A stretch of 64,000 bases of DNA from the NCBI GenBank assembly GCA_034769895.1, contig CM068372.1, positions 241,328,343 through 241,392,342 on the forward strand, given 5' to 3'. Positions 10,890 through 20,903 of this stretch are shown piece by piece (positions within the stretch are counted from its first letter, which is position 1; each line of letters begins with the position of its first letter). The notes under the pieces are model-generated. The model searched no databases, was not told where the DNA came from, and saw nothing but the letters and a program-made list of their open reading frames with translations. Source of the DNA: Magicicada septendecula (taxonomy: Eukaryota > Arthropoda > Insecta > Hemiptera > Cicadidae). The translations under genes and the position numbers were made by a program.

Positions 10890-11349
10890 TTAAACAGTTC
10901 GTAATTAACAACACAGTCTCTACAACAAATCAAATGAAAATTGTTCAAACGCAATAAAATGTCCACTAAAATTAAACACAATTGTATTACAATTGTGCCG
11001 TCCGATTATAAAACACCACTCTTAACTAATAACCACTTGAACGCACACAGTAATATCGTGACTATGACTTGAACCGCACTGTCAATATTCGCACTAATAC
11101 TGAATTGAACGTCTTTGAATAGGTACTGGTATTTATACCTGCGCTCACAGACCAGAATGTTCCTAATTACGTGTTAGCGCTCGTGTGAACTACGTAATTA
11201 ACTGTGGCCTTGACACAGTACGCGCTGCTGGCGCCTTCGAGAAACCTCTCGAAAATACGTCGACAAGCACGTACACCACACGCGTTACATCGAAATTCTT
11301 CTGGCACATTTGACAAACACGTAGATTGTTCTGTGATGTCATAACACTG

Positions 11350-11646
11350 CCCGCTCCTTAACCCTGTTCGTCCCGAACTGGCAAACCCGTCTCTGAAGTA
11401 GTACTTAGGCAGGCAATCTAGGTGGATGACCTTGAACTTTCGCTGACCTTCCTGTTGAATCCGATAAACAACATCGTTGATTCTTTTTTTCACAGTGTAG
11501 GGTCCTTCCCAGTTAGACTGAAGCTTAGGTGAGCGACCACGACGGCGCTTTTGGTTGAACAACCAGACCTGATCTCCTTCTTGGAAACCCACACTATTGC
11601 TGCAAATGTCATACCGAGTTTTCATTTTATCACTGGCAATCTTCAA
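11350..11646 (-). pseudogene. gypsy 1 integrase C-terminal domain (GPY/F module)
   Basis: Minus strand: FQEGDQVWLFNQKRRRGRSP, then KLQSNWEGPYTVKKRINDVV, then IQQEGQRKFKVIHLDCLPKY. This is the GPY/F region after the gypsy integrase core, which helps bind DNA. The frame shifts from that of the core at about 11640. The ORF runs on into the LTR, but the natural end should be before the polypurine tract at about 11359. Confidence 0.8.
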
Positions 11647-12630
11647 CTATCCTCTTACCAAGTGATTCATTTCTCGCAGTTGGTTTTTCTAATTGCGAGG
11701 AATAGTTCTGTGGCTCTTGGGACTGAGTCTCAGGTGATCCGAACATTAAGTCCCCAGGAAGACGAATCTCCCTCCCAAACACCAATTTTGCTGGAGCCAT
11801 GCCGGTTGTGTCGTGTACTGATGATCTATACACCATGAGGACTAGTGGTATACATTGGTCCCAGTCTGTTTGGTTCTCATCAACAACCTTCAAAAGATGC
11901 TGCTCAAGTGTCCTATTGAATCTCTCAAACATCCCGTGCAACTCAGGATGCAGAGGCATTGTCCTGGTCTTTCGAATTCCAAGTAGATGGCATAATTCTT
12001 TAAACACTCTTGATTCGAAATTTCTCCCTTGATCCGTATGGATTTCCATGGGGGCTCCATAACGGCAACAGAAGTTGTGGTGAACTAACTGCTTTGTCAC
12101 AATGGTAACCTCCTGATTTGGAATTGCGTAGGCTTCCACCCACTTAGTAAAGTAGTCACCTACAACCATGATGTACCGGTTTCCATTGTCAGTAACTGGG
12201 AATGGTCCAGCAATGTCTATGGCAATTCTTTCGAAAGGCAGTCCAGTGTTATATTGTCTCATTTTCCGCTGCTTCTGGTTTGTGGGCCCTTGCTTGCAGC
12301 ATATATTTCACACGTCCGAACCCATTCCTCTACGTCATGGCGAAGATGAAGCCAATAGAATCGCTTCCGCATTTTGTCAAGGGTTTTTTTAATGCCAAGA
12401 TGGCCTCCAGATGTTCCATCATGCATCTCCTTCAAAACAGACTGCACTTTACTTCGGGGAACTATCAACTGCATGACCACATCTCGTCCATCTGCACTTT
12501 CCCAAGCGCTTTTCAGCAATCCGTTTTCTAAGGTGAGAGATTCCCATTGTGCCCAGTAGCCCTTCAGCACTTCGGAACCATGGCAGAAATCTTGCCAATC
12601 CGGGCGGCGACCTTCATCTTTTGCTGTCAA
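11647..12630 (-). pseudogene. gypsy 1 integrase zinc and catalytic domains
   Basis: The N-terminal HHCC zinc domain is seen as LKEMHDGTSGGHLGIKKTLD with a closing CEIYAASKG, where the second cysteine is replaced by Tyr. The catalytic core follows: IDIAGPFPVTDNGNRYIMVV with the first Asp, IHTDQGRNFES with the second, and HGMFERFNRTLEQHL with the Glu. A frame change at about 12260 separates the two parts. The enzyme would join LTR ends to host DNA. The core itself is open for about 210 codons and looks little decayed, but the zinc domain change and frameshifts make the whole inactive. Confidence 0.85.
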
Positions 12631-12810
12631 GATCTGTCATCTGTTCTTGTCAACCAGTCTTGTGTTGTCCAGCCGTCAGCCAGGAAATCTACAGTGATGG
12701 CTTGAACATGTTCGCTTGAGTTCTGTTCTTCCTTTCCTGTAGCAATGTCGGCAGTCTTCCGGGCACGGTCTTCGTGATAAGCCATCTGCATTACCACGCA
12801 GGCGCCCCCG

Positions 12811-13387
12811 TCAATTTTGTAATTTGAGGTTGTACTCTTGCAGCCGTTCAAGCCACCTTGCCAACTGTCCTTCCGGATTTTTAAATCTTAAGAGCCATGC
12901 AAGCGCGGCATGGTCGGTACGTAGTGAAAAGTCTCTTCCATAGAGGTAATTATGGAAGTTCTCCAACGCTCGGACATTTGCCAGCAGCTCTCTCCTTGTG
13001 ATGCAATAATTTCTCTCCGGTTTAGAAAGTGTCTTGCTGTAATATGCTGTTACTCGTTCTTCACCATTTTGAACTTGAGACAAAACTGCTCCTAGATCAG
13101 TATTGCTTGCGTCTCTGTCCACAATGTACTTCCCTTCGGAATCTGGGAAAACGAGAATTGGCTGCGAACATAACGCAATTTTTGAAAGTCCTAAATGCTT
13201 GATCACACTCCCTCGACGACTGGAAGTTTCGTTTATTTTCGGTTAGCTCATGTAGTGGTTTAACAATAGTAGTGAAGCCTTTCACAAAACGTCTGTAATA
13301 TGAGCATAACCCCAGGAAACTCCGAATTTCGTGTTTACTCTTCGGCACTGGCCAGTCTCTTACGGTGTCTACTTTATTAGTACCCAT
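12811..13387 (-). pseudogene. gypsy 1 RT connection and RNase H
   Basis: The frame 13387-13097 reads TVRDWPVPKSKHEIRSFLGL and CSYYRRFVKGF, the post-RT thumb/connection. The frame from 13206 gives RNase H: IVDRDASNTDLGAVLSQ, RVTAYYSKTLSKPERNYCIT, RRELLANVRALENFHNYLYG, FSLRTDHAALAWLLRFKNPE. D (DAS), E (RREL) and D (RTDHAAL) of the active site are present. One frameshift lies between the parts (about 13200). It runs on toward a broken linker (12630-12851) before integrase. Confidence 0.85.
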
Positions 13388-13914
13388 GCTAACACCTGCT
13401 GCCGAAACCAGATGGCCCTAGGTATACAGCTCAGCTTCAGTTGGGCACCATCAATTCTAGTTAGAACCTCCCTAAGGTTCTCCAAATGGTCTTTGAAAGT
13501 CTTCCTGATGACTATGACATCATCTAAATAAACAAGGCACGTTTTCCATGTCAGGCTTCGGAGTACCAGGTCCATCAATCTTTCAAATGTTGCTGGTGCA
13601 TTACAGAGTCCAAGTGGCATGAGGTTAAATTGGAATAAGCCACTAGAGATCAAGAAAGTGGTCTTTTCCTTGTCTTCTTGATGAAGACCCACTTGCCAAT
13701 ATCCACTCTTCAGGTCCAATGTGGAAAACCACTGTGCTCCGGACGTATCGAGTGTATCGTCAATGTGAGGTAATGGATAGCAGTCTTTCTTTGTAACATC
13801 ATTTAACCTCCGGTAGTCTACGCAGAAACGCAATCCACCATCCTTCTCCGCTACCAGCACTACAGGAGAAGACCAAGCACTTGGTGAAGGTTCGATTACT
13901 CCCTCTGTCAACAT
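13388..13914 (-). pseudogene. gypsy 1 reverse transcriptase
   Basis: RT blocks in order: GVIEPSPSAWSSPVVLVAEK, LRFCVDYRRLNDVTKKDCYP, FSTLDLKSGYWQVGLHQEDK, FQFNLMPLGLCNAPATFERL, and the catalytic CLVYLDDVIV (Y-L-D-D). All three palm aspartates (LDLKSG and the YLDD pair) are intact. The preceding protease region is in another frame, and the ORF leaves frame at about 13390 (KLSCIPRAIW). The C-terminal residues after LTRIDGAQLKL are therefore out of register. Confidence 0.88.
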
Positions 13915-13970
13915 GTCCTGTACTCACCAAGACATTTCCTCTTGTTTAGATAATTGAGGAGGTTGTCGTA

Positions 13971-14888
13971 TCAGTGTTGTGTCCCCGGTATTGATGTGAT
14001 GTTGCACAAGAGAGATTCTTCCCAGTGACTGTCCCCGAACTGCAAAACAATCTTTGAATTCAAGTAAAAGCTCTTGAGTTCTTTTACCTTACCACTTGAG
14101 AGGTCGTTAGAAGATCTGTTCAATAATTCTTGCAGTTCCTCTGGTAATTTGGAATTATCCGAAGCACTGGATCTTTGTTGTGTCATTCCGGCTACCCAGG
14201 CCACAGGAGTCAATTTGCCTAGGAGCATATTGCTTTGTAAAGTGATAGCTTGATCCAAAATATTCGCCACTCAAATAGGTACATTTCCGGTTTCGTCAGG
14301 TTTTACTAAACTTCTGGCAATTAGTATGCCCAGTGTGCTGACTACCTGGGGTTCGAATATAGAGCACTGGTTGCCCCTAGTATCTACCTCGGTTCTAACC
14401 ATGATGATGTTTTTGGAGTTTGGCGGAACAGTTACGGCCATTTGGTTTATGACGTCAGTCGATTTCTCTGCTGTTGTCTTTGTTGATAGCATTACCTATA
14501 CGCCTCCGATTCTCAAGACATTGTTTTTGAAGTCGACTATAAATCCGTATGCGTTCATAACGTCCACACCAAGAATTGCTTCATCCACAATGTCTGCAAC
14601 AAGTACTTGATGATTAAACTCAAGTCGACCGAGGCGTAGGTGTATCTCCACTTTGCCAAACACTTTTACAGGCCATCCAGTAGCTGTTCGCAAGCTGCAA
14701 GCCCCCCAGATTGGCTTGAGATCTTTCACCACGTCGGGGCGCATAGTAGAAACTGTTGCACCTGTGTCAACTGTAATCGAGGTTGGCCTTTCTTGAACAC
14801 ATCCGATAATTACCAAGCTCCCACTGTTTTTCTGAAGTGTAGAAATTACGTATAGTCTAGGGGCTTCGTTCGTCCAGGTAGTCAGCAC
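13971..14888 (-). pseudogene. gypsy 1 aspartic protease and linker to RT
   Basis: Starts in the frame of 14888. ITVDTGATVSTM is the retropepsin active site (D-T-G) and AILGVDVMNAYGFIVDF is the conserved ILGxD region near its end. In-frame stops follow at 14496-14498 and at the end of the next ORF (NVPI, about 14271); the frame then continues into a linker ending ITSIPGTQH. So one frame carries two nonsense changes before RT starts in a different frame. Confidence 0.8.
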
Positions 14889-14935
14889 ATGCCCCGTTGT
14901 ACCGACTATTGCTCGTTTCCCTGCTGCTAAATTCT

Positions 14936-15460
14936 AACCCGACAATCTCGTTGTAGATGTATAGGTTTTCCACATCTATAATACTTCAGTCTTCCATCCT
15001 TTCTTATTATATTCTGTGGCGCTGACCATTGAGTCTCTGTTCCTTGTTCTTCTTCTTCATCGTCTGTGCCGTCGCGATCTTTTAGCATGCACTTTATGAC
15101 TTGTCCAACCAGACGCTGACTTGGCGACCTCAAATTGCAAAGCATGTACTAGGGTGTCCGCACTGTTCTGGTGTTTTGTCATTCATAACACTTGCTGTAG
15201 TTCGTTATCTCGGACACCGGCAGTAAATGTTGGCATCGCAAAACTCGTTCGAAAATCTTCTGGTGCTTCAGGATAGGCCAGTCTAATTAGTCTGTCGATA
15301 CTTGCTTCAAACTATTGAAGGCTCTCCCCGGAATGCTGTCGCCTTGCTCTCAACTGGGTGCAGTACACATCTCGCAAATGTTTATCACCATACTGTAATT
15401 CTAGAGCTTTTATTAACTCGGCAATGATGTTCTGGCTATCAGGTGGCACTTTCTGTAGTA
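14936..15460 (-). pseudogene. gypsy 1 gag, C-terminal part with a decayed zinc knuckle
   Basis: Starting at the Tigger insertion: VPPDSQNIIAELIKALELQY, then LRARRQHSGES, then RLIRLAYPEAPEDF, typical of capsid-like gag. After stops and frame changes there is an acidic stretch and YYRCGKPIHLQRDCRVRI near 14936. This is a CCHC zinc knuckle in which the first Cys is Tyr and the usual Gly is Ile. It continues the gag at 17763-18545. Confidence 0.75.
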
Positions 15461-17760
15461 CAGTCAAACTTGGTTAATTCGAACTTCAAGGGGAAAGGAA
15501 AAAAATTCGAATTATCCAAAATTTGAAATAACCAACATCATACGGAACAATACTGTAAGTTCACATTTTTTGTTAAGTACTGCAACAGAAATAATGTACG
15601 TTAATTGCACAGAAGAAACTAATTTATTTCAGTAATAAAGTGAGTTATTTTACAGGGTATTACTCAAAAATTGTATTACATGAACCAACATTTATAAAAG
15701 AGAATCACCTGTACCCCAAAAATGTGTAATCTTCGTTTGTTTTTGTTTTTTTAGTTGTAAACACTGAATAAAATCTTCTAATTCACTCACAGCACAAAAA
15801 ATTTCGTTATTAACGTTGGACTGAGCTTCGACGAATCGTTTTAAGTCCGCGATCATTGAAACTGCCTCAGAAGTGGATGGAATCGGTTTCTCTGGTTGAA
15901 GGTCTTCTTTGTCTTCTTCTTCTGCTTCAGAAGATCCCTGCGTATTTTTCATCACTTCTTTGAGAATTTCCCCATCTGTCAGAGTTCCACAGATGGCGAC
16001 GTCAGCATCGACATTTAAATACGCTTCGTAGCTTACATCAACATTTAAATCTTGCCAGCCATCTGGTGTATTTTCTTCAGGATGGTTCCAATCAGTATTT
16101 GTAGAGTTTGCAACTTCATTTGCTTCATCATTTCTGATCTTGAAATCAGTGACCCTGAAACAGTGTGCTATCGTACTAGGCTTAACTTTGTTCCATGCAT
16201 TATGTATAATATGAGCAGCATCCAATACGTTAATTGATTTTTTGTTTGGTACTCCTAAGATTTTCATAACAACCTGTCGACGATAAAAATGTTTCAGATT
16301 CTTAATAACCCCTTGGTCCATAGGCTGAACAACTGAGGTCATGTTAGCCGGAAAGTATTCAATTTTAATCCACGTTAGCGATGGAAGGTTGTTGTGGGCC
16401 GTGCAGTTGTCGATAAACAACAAAACTTTTCTCTTTTTCCGACCAAGTTCTTTGTCAAGATTCAGAAGCCATTTTTCAAACAATGCAGCTGTCATCCAAG
16501 CTTTTTTATTGGCTTCATAAGTTACCGGTAAACTTCTTGCAGACTTAAAACATCTCGGCTTTGCTGCTTTGCCAATCATTAAAAGCGGTAATTTTTCTGA
16601 CCCATCCATATTTGACCCTATCAAAATTGTCAACCTTTCTTTACTATTCTTTCCCCCACTGCACTTTTCGTTTTTAAATGAAAATGTTTTGTTTGGTAAA
16701 CACTTAAAAAATAGCCCTGTTTCGTCGACATTAAAGATATTTTTTGGCTAGTAATTTTCGATAGTTTTCACTATATCAGCATGCCACTCATCTACTAAAT
16801 GTCCGCTCACTGATCCGCTCTCAACACAAACATTTCGAAAAGAAATCGCATTTCTGTCATTAAAACCCGCAAACCAACCGGTACTTGCCTTAAAATTCCG
16901 AATGCCCATTCCCTCTGCGAATTCTTCTGCTTTTGCACGGATTATTGGTCCACTTAAAGGAATGTTTTGGTCACGACTTTGTTTGAACCACTTTAAAACA
17001 CAGTCGTCCACTGCAGGATAATCTGCTGTTCTTACCCGCTTTCGACTTTTCCCGTTTTTTTTATTCCAGTTTTCCATAAGTGTGTTTTTTTAAGAAAGAC
17101 GACAAAGTGTTCTGTAAAATTCCGTATTCTTTTGCAATGTCACATTTTCGTTTTGCTCCCCGTTCCACGTCTTGTATCACTTTAACTTTTTCGTCTAAAG
17201 TTAAACTCTTGTACGGGCCGCGCTTAGCCATTGTTAAACTGAACGTAACCTCTAGAATGCACGTAAGCTCTAATTGTAGCCAAAACACTACTGTAGTTTT
17301 AAAATTAAATCGAACAACACGATTTTGACAGCACGCAATTAAATCGAGCAGCACACCTTACGCACTATTCAACTGTACTGTAACATTAATGACTTAACTC
17401 TGTTTTGGTAGGGGAAATTCCAAACTACCCTGGGGGTACAGTATTGTGTACAGAGCAAGTTTGGAATTCCCTACATTCCTCATGCGATTACAGTTAGGTA
17501 TAACGGTACCTACACCTATTGTGTATGACTGTATTGTGTCTGTTTTCAACCAAAACGAAAGCAAACACTCCGAGCAAAGCAAACATTTTAAACTTTGTCT
17601 TTGAAAAAAATTTCGAATTATCCAAACGAAATATTTTTTACTTTGAATTAGGCATGCCATTTTTATAAGAGTTTAAATACGTTTTTCAAGGGGAATACCA
17701 GTTTATTCGAATTATCCAAAAATTCGAATTATCCGAGTTCGAATTAACCAAGTTTCACTG
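15461..17760 (-). mobile_element. pogo/Tigger element 1, inserted in gypsy 1 gag
   Basis: TIRs CAGTCAAACTTGGTTAATTC (15461) and, from the right, CAGTGAAACTTGGTTAATTC (17760), with target TA at 15459-15460 and 17761-17762. The length of 2300 bp suits a full element. The word TTCGAATTATCC or close variants recurs near both ends. Confidence 0.93.
15692..17231 (-). pseudogene. Tigger 1 transposase (CENP-B/pogo type)
   Basis: ATG 17231 opens MAKRGPYKSLTLDEKVKVIQ, the CENP-B N-terminal helix-turn-helix. The frame changes near 17085, in an A run. The next frame has ADYPAVDDCVLKWFKQSRDQ and WFAGFNDRNAISFRN (second DNA-binding domain). An in-frame TAG at 16748-16750 interrupts the approach to the DDE core, which then reads FNVDETGLFFKC, LLFIDNCTAHN and VQPMDQGVIKNLK, so all three acidic residues survive. 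The C-terminus ends TKITHFWG. Only two lesions stand between this and an open frame. Confidence 0.9.
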
Positions 17761-17762
17761 TA

Positions 17763-18545
17763 GTTCTGCCGCGGGTCCTTTTAATGAGAGAACAAGTGAG
17801 ACTGCCTTGTCTTTCTCTGTCCAATTATTTGCGCATGCAGCAGCTTCAAATTGGCGGAGGTACGTTTCCCAGTGACTGCTTCCGTCAAAGGTTGGAGCTT
17901 TGACATGAACTATCCCTACTGCAGGCAAAGTGACTTTCTCTAGTAACATATTTTCTGTGTCTTTTTCGGTCTTTATCATTGGTACAGTCTGTTCAGAAAT
18001 TTGTTTTGGTTGAATCTTCATACACTGTTCAATTTCACTTTTAATTTGTTCTCTTATGTTTGCCATTGAGTTTTCTTCTGCAGATATTTTTGCTGACATA
18101 GCTTCTTGCACATTCAAGACAGATTTTCCTACTTCAGATATTTTTGTAGACATCAATTTTTCAACACTCGAGACAGATTTTTCTACTTCAGCTATTTTTA
18201 ATGTCATTGATTCTTGTACCTCCAATATTTTAGTAACTTGCTTATTAAGCTCACCTCGTAGGAGACCCAATTGTGCGGTACTATGTTCTTGCATCTGTTT
18301 CTGCTCCTGTATTAATGCTTTGATTCTTCTGTATCACGCTTCCGTTCCTCTGCCTTCTGTCATCGTCGTTCATCTGTCTCTAGCATTAATGCTATCTGAC
18401 GTTCCTCAGCCTCTTCTCTTTCCTGCCTGCGTTTTTCATCCTGTAGGTTTTCTGCTTCTTCTCTTCGTTCTTCTTTTTGTCGTCTTTCTGATTCTTGCTA
18501 TGCCTGCCGCAGCAGCGTTTGGAAAGCTCCATCATCTGACTTGCA
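17763..18545 (-). pseudogene. gypsy 1 gag, N-terminal coiled-coil part
   Basis: Possible start ATG 18545 (MDASQMM). It is rich in Arg/Glu/Lys in overlapping frames to about 18300, with stops. From 18294 the frame is open: near-repeats of about 23 residues (MTLKIAEVEKSVSSVEK, MSTKISEVGKSVLNVQE, MSAKISAEENSM) form a coiled coil. Then the gag core FDGSSHWETYLRQFEAAACA and SLVLSLKGPAAELQ follows, where the Tigger element cuts it. Gag packages the element RNA in cytoplasmic particles. Confidence 0.75.
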
Positions 18546-18621
18546 TCCATTATTTTCTGATTAATTACAAATTACACTCATCTTGTACAGAGTGTCCACT
18601 GTTTCCACTGTTAACCATTCT

Positions 18622-18639
18622 ATCCCAGTTCAGACACCA
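18622..18639 (-). other. primer-binding site of gypsy 1
   Basis: One base after the 5' LTR on the minus strand lies TGGTGTCTGAACTGGGAT. TGG complements the CCA end of a tRNA. I did not assign the tRNA. Confidence 0.6.
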
Positions 18640-18640
18640 C

Positions 18641-19179
18641 TGTTACGAACGTGTACTTGATCGTCGTAGGTACAGTGGAAAACAAAATAAGTACAAGACA
18701 CCAATTAAGTCACTAATCACACCTTTAATTTTTACAGTTAAACAGTTTGTAATTAACAACACAGTCTCTGCAACAAATCAAATGAAAATTGTTCACACGC
18801 AATAAAATGTCCACTAAAATTAAACACAATTGTATTACAATTGTGCTGTCTGATTATAAAACACCACTTGAACGCGCACATTAATATATATCGTGACTAT
18901 AACTCTCGAACCGCACTCTCAATATTCACACTAATACTGAATTGAATGTCGTTGAGTACTGGTATTTATACCTGCACTCACAGACCAGAATGTTCCTAAT
19001 TGTGTCGTAGCGCTCGTGTGAACTACGTAATTAACTGCGGCCTTGACACAGACCGTGCGGCTGGCGCCTTCGAGAAACCACTAGAAAATGCGCCGACAAG
19101 CACGTACGCCACACGCGTTACATCGAGATTCTTCTGGCACATTCGACAAACATGTAGATTGTTCTGTGATGTCGTAACA
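18641..19179 (-). repeat. 5' LTR of gypsy 1 (intact)
   Basis: 539 bp, TGTTACGA...TCGTAACA. It aligns with the split 3' LTR, with scattered substitutions and a few indels, so the insertion is not recent. A TATAAATACC promoter motif is at 18961-18970 on the minus strand. Confidence 0.92.
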
Positions 19180-19290
19180 CCAGGAAGAGATGGCTGGAGG
19201 ATTTTTAAGATGGAACAGGCAGCACCTTGCCTATGCCGTGTTGTGAAGATGATGAAGATCATGATGATGTATCAAGCATGTCAGTAAATC
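19180..19290 (+). pseudogene. LINE 3' end (right part)
   Basis: CCAGGAAGAGATGGCTGGAG continues the LINE ORF interrupted at 5856: joined across the gypsy insertion it gives the usual GRPRKRW ending, then a stop within about ten codons. The (GAT)-rich 3' UTR-like stretch to about 19265 fits a LINE tail. Confidence 0.7.
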
Positions 19291-19929
19291 AGTGTTTTTT
19301 CTATGCTAACAGTTTATCTCATATTTTAACAAGTCCCTGGTACAGATTGTTTCCAGTTAAGGCTTTATAACTCGCACATGTTGTTAGTTGTTTCTTTTTT
19401 ACCTTTGCACTATTGTACTTATCCGTGGTTTCTCCTTACTTCACAACATTACATAACCATAGTGGCAATAACAGTGCAGAATGGCTCACGTGTTTACCAT
19501 GAGTCAGCTGATAGGCAACTCGCTTATTTTGTTGTGTTGATAGTGTTTCTGTGCAGAACCTTGTTGTGACTGGCTTTGAATTTTTTTTTTTATCGAGTTT
19601 ACAACATGTGAGCATACCGTCATCCTTGCTTAAGGTCCAAATGTACCTTACACATTTATAAATGCCTTATAAAGTACCTTATAAATATACCGTCATGCTT
19701 GCTATGACAGCCAAATGTACACATATCTTTGTTAATGAATATCCTTTGTTATAATATTATGTCCTTCACTCTGATTGATTATATAATTTACATTAAACAA
19801 ATTGACTCCATAATTCTGCAACTGCCCTATAGAAGTCCCATTACAGCAAGTAGATTCACAGTTGTTAACTCCATTCTTCTTCATAGCACTGTTCAGACTC
19901 AGACATCTGACCAAAATTTCTCTACCATA
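19291..19929. other. no gene seen
   Basis: AT-rich DNA with a T run near 19579-19588 and a repeated ACCTTATAAA-type word around 19640-19690. No recognisable coding sequence. Confidence 0.4.
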
Positions 19930-20490
<561 letters not shown>

Positions 20491-20620
20491 CCAATTTTAA
20501 CAGTTGGAGAAATGTTTAGTTTGTTAAAACAGCCGTAAATGGAGTATTTCATTGAGAAAAATAATTTATTTTTTTTTTAGGGTAGATATTTTATTTATAT
20601 TTATATTTATTTTGTTACAG

Positions 20621-20698
20621 CATTTTCAAGACATCACTACAATTATAAAGGATGAAATTGTTTTAGAAGATGTTGAAAAAGAAAAAAATACACAAGAG
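20621..20698 (+). CDS. acidic phase-0 internal exon with an IKDE motif
   Basis: TTTTGTTACAG acceptor (to 20620) and GTAAAG donor (20699). The 26 codons include DITTIIKDEIVLEDVEKEK. Symmetric phase 0, as in the exons at 3492 and 3909, and it repeats the pattern D-(I/V)-x-x-(V/I)...psi-K-x-E followed by Glu-rich residues. If it belongs to the same gene, the intron between 4002 and 20620 grew by about 13 kb through one gypsy insertion and its nested passengers. SUMO acceptor function is only predicted. Confidence 0.5.
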
Positions 20699-20903
20699 GT
20701 AAAGTTTTTTTGTTTTGTTTTTAATAGACAATTTTCCATCTACAAGTAGGTATGACTCATTCTAGATCAGTCTTCCATTGAAGGCTGTCACTTTATTAAC
20801 AAAATATTTTTTAAGTTGAACATTTATAGTTGAAAATTAGATTCAGTCTTAGCCTTGGTGGTGCTCTGGGTGGGTATACACACAAAATGTTTATGTCCGT
20901 ATG

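Larger units (their letters stand above)
5857..11346 (-). repeat. 3' LTR of gypsy 1, split by the TTAA transposon
   Basis: 5857-5960 matches the start of the intact LTR (18641 onward) and 10894-11346 matches the rest, ending TGTCATAACA at 11346. The intact LTR shows ACAGTTAAACAG where this copy holds the insertion. Directly beyond, on the minus strand, AAGGAGCGGGCAG (about 11347-11359) is the probable polypurine tract. A TATAAATACC promoter motif lies at 11129-11138 (minus). Confidence 0.9.
5857..19179 (-). mobile_element. Ty3/gypsy LTR retrotransposon 1 (nested host)
   Basis: Ends are TGTTACGA at 5857 and TCGTAACA at 19179, a perfect 8-bp inverted repeat, flanked by the 4-bp target duplication CCAG (5853-5856 and 19180-19183). 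Order on the minus strand is LTR, PBS, gag, protease, RT, RNase H, integrase, PPT, LTR. Removing the two inserted DNA transposons leaves about 6.1 kb, normal for gypsy elements. No env is visible. Coding regions carry stops and frameshifts. It inserted into a LINE tail; a TTAA transposon (5961-10889) and a Tigger (15461-17760) later inserted into it. Confidence 0.92.

Noticed and set aside
11551-14855. Plus-strand ORFs across gypsy pol
   Set aside because: Antisense of integrase, RNase H, RT and protease; no independent motif.
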